Assembly: GCA_030673085.1 (NCBI GenBank)
Contig: DAOVFE010000114.1
Coordinates: forward strand, 1 to 6,187
Length of the DNA: 6,187 nucleotides
Source of the DNA: Anaerolineales bacterium
GTDB lineage: Bacteria > Chloroflexota > Anaerolineae > Anaerolineales > E44-bin32
Direction: 5' to 3'
Shown here: positions 4,511 to 6,187 of the stretch, one piece after another
Position numbering within the stretch: position 1 is the first letter of the stretch
How the letters are laid out: every line of letters starts with the position of its first letter
Program-made: the position numbers and the translations under genes
The notes under the pieces: generated by a model
Seen by the model: only the letters and a program-made list of their open reading frames with translations
What the model was told of the DNA's origin: nothing
Databases searched by the model: none

Positions 4511-5542
4511 ATGGTTGAAAAACTTTCCAGAAGAGATTTCCTCAAGCTGGCAGCAATCTCTACGGGTTCGCTTGGAATATACACAGCAACTCATTTTCCA
4601 AAAGATGAACAAATGGGCATCGCGCGTATCACAGTCTCATGGATCGGACTATACCCAGAGCCGACCTTTCGAACACGCCGATTAACTGAGCTCCATCGCG
4701 ATGATCTCATTCCCCTTTTTGCTAGAATAACCTCAGATGACGGACCATCCTACAATCCCATCTGGTATCAAGTTGCGGATGGCTATATTCATTCGGGCCA
4801 TGTTCAGCTTGTCCAGTGGCATTTACAAACACCGCATCGGCTTCTACCTGAAGAAGGCACCTTGTTTGAAATATCTGTCCCCTATACACGAAGTCGCAGC
4901 TCGCCTGACCCCGAATCGCGCCCGTTTTATCGCCTGTATTACCAATCAACCGCTTGGGTTAATGGTGTGGAATTCGACCATGAAGGTCGCGCTTGGTATC
5001 GGATCCATGATGATACACTGCACGTCAGCTACTATGCTCGGGCGGAACACCTAAAATGGATTCCACCGGAACAGTTAAGTCCAATTTCAGCTGAAGTCCC
5101 TCTACACGCAAAGCGAATTGAGGTCTTGTTAGCAGATCAAGAGCTACGGGCCTATGAATACGATCGACTTGTGATGCGAACTCGCATTTCTAGCGGCATT
5201 CCAAATCTTGAGCCGCAAGAAAATGATATCCCAACCGCAACACCGACGGGGCATTTTTATATCGATAAAAAAATGCCTGTTAAACATATGGGAGATGGAC
5301 ACTTGACATCCGATCTTGAAGCTTACGAGCTTCCTGGCGTACCCTGGGTGGCTTTTTTCCATGAAACCGGAGTTGCCTTTCACGGAACTTATTGGCACAA
5401 TGACTTTGGCCGTCCCAAGAGCCATGGCTGCGTTAATATGCGCAACGAGGATGCCAAATGGCTTTACCGCTGGTCGCTTCCAACTGTGGCCCCAAATGAA
5501 GTGCTGCGTATCGGCCGTGGAACCAGTGTAATCGTCATTTAA
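4511..5542 (+). CDS. Tat-exported L,D-transpeptidase (YkuD domain)
   Basis: L,D-transpeptidases form 3->3 peptidoglycan cross-links or attach proteins to the wall, using a catalytic cysteine outside the membrane. The 343-residue product begins MVEKLSRRDFLKLAA, a twin-arginine (S-R-R-D-F-L-K) signal with a following hydrophobic stretch to about residue 25. No clear A-x-A cleavage site is seen, so it may stay anchored. Residues 37-190 look like two beta-rich SH3b-like modules (one ending GYIHSGHVQLVQ, a second containing WYRIHDD and LKWI), which could bind the wall; this is inferred. The YkuD domain spans about 200-343, with TPTGHFYI (244-251), His291 in AFHGTYWH and the catalytic motif SHGCVNM (304-310, Cys307). 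The start is supported by the signal position; the Shine-Dalgarno is poor. It is a single gene between two long intergenic stretches, convergent with the receiver gene. Confidence 0.93.
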   Translation: MVEKLSRRDFLKLAAISTGSLGIYTATHFPKDEQMGIARITVSWIGLYPEPTFRTRRLTELHRDDLIPLFARITSDDGPSYNPIWYQVADGYIHSGHVQLVQWHLQTPHRLLPEEGTLFEISVPYTRSRSSPDPESRPFYRLYYQSTAWVNGVEFDHEGRAWYRIHDDTLHVSYYARAEHLKWIPPEQLSPISAEVPLHAKRIEVLLADQELRAYEYDRLVMRTRISSGIPNLEPQENDIPTATPTGHFYIDKKMPVKHMGDGHLTSDLEAYELPGVPWVAFFHETGVAFHGTYWHNDFGRPKSHGCVNMRNEDAKWLYRWSLPTVAPNEVLRIGRGTSVIVI

Positions 5543-5873
5543 TTCCGCTGTTATTGTCTTCTGCGACTTTTATCCTACCGTGTCTAGCTCCAGCTTTATG
5601 GGAAAAAGCAAGAACCCGCCATGATAGCTTTTTTCCGCACAGCCCGCGCGGGCCCCGCAGCCAGAAGACTTATACCGCATGCATCGCACGCTATCGCTTG
5701 CTGCAGGTTTCTTCAGCTCTCCAATCCAATCTCGTCTTCACACTCGTTCACCAAGGAATACAATATTTTCACCCCCAGGCTTGGGTTAAATAAAAAAAAT
5801 ACACCGGGTAAACCAGCATATCTCACAAGTTAATTAAACCAAATAACTGCAAATCAATTCTTCATTAGCTTAT
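5543..5873. other. 331-bp convergent intergenic stretch
   Basis: No gene is supported here; short plus-strand frames at 5554-5833 look random. It contains a terminator-like hairpin (5601-5636), a 12-bp GC palindrome GCCCGCGCGGGC (5642-5653) and an A-run near 5792-5799 that would read as a T tract on the minus strand, though without a clear stem before it. Both flanking genes end here, so transcription from both sides must stop in it. Confidence 0.55.
5601..5636 (+). terminator. Weak terminator-like hairpin after the L,D-transpeptidase
   Basis: GGAAAAAGC (5601-5609) pairs with GCTTTTTTCC (5627-5636) as nine base pairs with one bulged T, across a 17-nt loop. The T run lies in the 3' arm and not after it, so the match to a standard intrinsic terminator is imperfect. 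The position, about 60 bp after the stop, is right. Confidence 0.35.
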
Positions 5874-6187
5874 TCAGGATTGATTCTTATTGCCTTGTAC
5901 CTGATTGAGAAGATCAGGCAACTCTCCCGTTTTGCCATATCCCGAAGCGCCGCGGCTAATTGCCGCCTGCCCCTCATCATCGCTTAGACGATCGGCAAGT
6001 ACTAATATATCCAAATCCGCCGAAAGCTGTCGCAAATTACGCAAGAGCCAATAATCGCGTTCTCGTGCAACTTGAGCGTTGATTAGAACCAAGCCAAGAG
6101 CGAGTCGCTCGGCAATCGCGAGAGCTTCTTCAGGCGTACTTGCCTCTGTCACCCGATAGCCATGAGAGCGTATCATCATGATCATTG
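5874..6187 (-). CDS. Response-regulator receiver-like domain, degenerate (5' end outside window)
   Basis: The minus-strand frame runs from the right edge to TGA at 5874-5876. The ATG at 6185 is unlikely to be the start, because the first strand and acidic pair of the receiver fold are missing and the frame is still open at the edge. The visible 103 residues fit the rest of a CheY-like receiver: MIRSHGYRVTEASTPEEALA (helix 1, strand 2, helix 2), LVLINAQVARERDYWLLRNLR (strand 3 to helix 3), LDILVLADRLSDDE (strand 4) and GASGYGKTGELPDLLNQV (strand 5 to helix 5), with a lysine kept at 85. At the phospho-acceptor position strand 3 ends L-I-N (Asn36), where Asp is expected, and the Thr/Ser of strand 4 is Ala64. 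Phosphorylation as in normal regulators is thus doubtful. It ends without an output domain, so any output would have to be N-terminal and off the window. Fold assignment is good; function is unknown. Confidence 0.75.
   Translation of the reverse strand, partial: MIMMIRSHGYRVTEASTPEEALAIAERLALGLVLINAQVARERDYWLLRNLRQLSADLDILVLADRLSDDEGQAAISRGASGYGKTGELPDLLNQVQGNKNQS

Noticed and set aside
4304..4612. Minus-strand 102-codon frame across the repeats and the transpeptidase start
   Set aside because: It overlaps the inverted repeats and the well-supported start of the transpeptidase on the other strand.
5554..5833. Two plus-strand frames of 70-79 codons after the transpeptidase
   Set aside because: They overlap each other in different frames and show no family pattern, no clear ribosome-binding site and no hydrophobic or charged design.

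Overview
The window reads as ordinary bacterial chromosome at moderate GC, with AT-richer intergenic stretches. My best guess at the source is Chloroflexota, of the Anaerolineae type. The reasons are a glutamate/proline-rich tetratricopeptide protein carrying short 'MAYLDKLAS' and 'GVPEWLRQ' modules, a nucleoside diphosphate kinase with a W-x-R-x-L-D-x-W-I-F-E tail, and a Tat-type L,D-transpeptidase. This rests on remembered family patterns, not on a search, so hold it loosely.

Layout: (i) 1-1195 (+) is the 3' part of a long low-complexity E/P-rich protein ending in TPR-like helices; a strong intrinsic terminator follows it at 1223-1256. (ii) 1267-1719 (+) is ndk, started by a TTG directly behind that terminator, and 1743-2453 (+) is a Sir2-family protein deacylase; the two are 23 bp apart and probably co-transcribed. 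(iii) 2450-2803 (-) is the ribosomal silencing factor rsfS, whose end overlaps the sirtuin end tail-to-tail by 4 bp. Good sigma-70/A-like promoter matches lie upstream of it. (iv) 3069-3644 (-) is the RNA 2',3'-cyclic phosphodiesterase thpR, possibly preceded by a tiny membrane-protein gene (3665-3853). (v) About 3857-4510 holds no convincing gene. It contains an AT-rich palindrome near 3937 and a dense cluster of interlocking inverted repeats at 4262-4445. (vi) 4511-5542 (+) is a Tat-exported L,D-transpeptidase. (vii) 5543-5873 is a convergent intergenic stretch with a weak terminator-like hairpin. (viii) 5874-6187 (-) is the 3' part of a response-regulator receiver domain whose phospho-acceptor position is Asn, not Asp.

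Functionally this is mostly housekeeping: nucleotide balance (Ndk), NAD-dependent protein deacylation (Sir2), translation silencing (RsfS), RNA end processing (ThpR) and peptidoglycan cross-linking (L,D-transpeptidase). I see no CRISPR array, tRNA, rRNA, transposase or defence cassette. The parts that are not routine are the structured segment at 4262-4445, the terminator abutting the ndk ribosome-binding site, and the degenerate receiver domain. None of them is strong enough to be called a new system from sequence alone.
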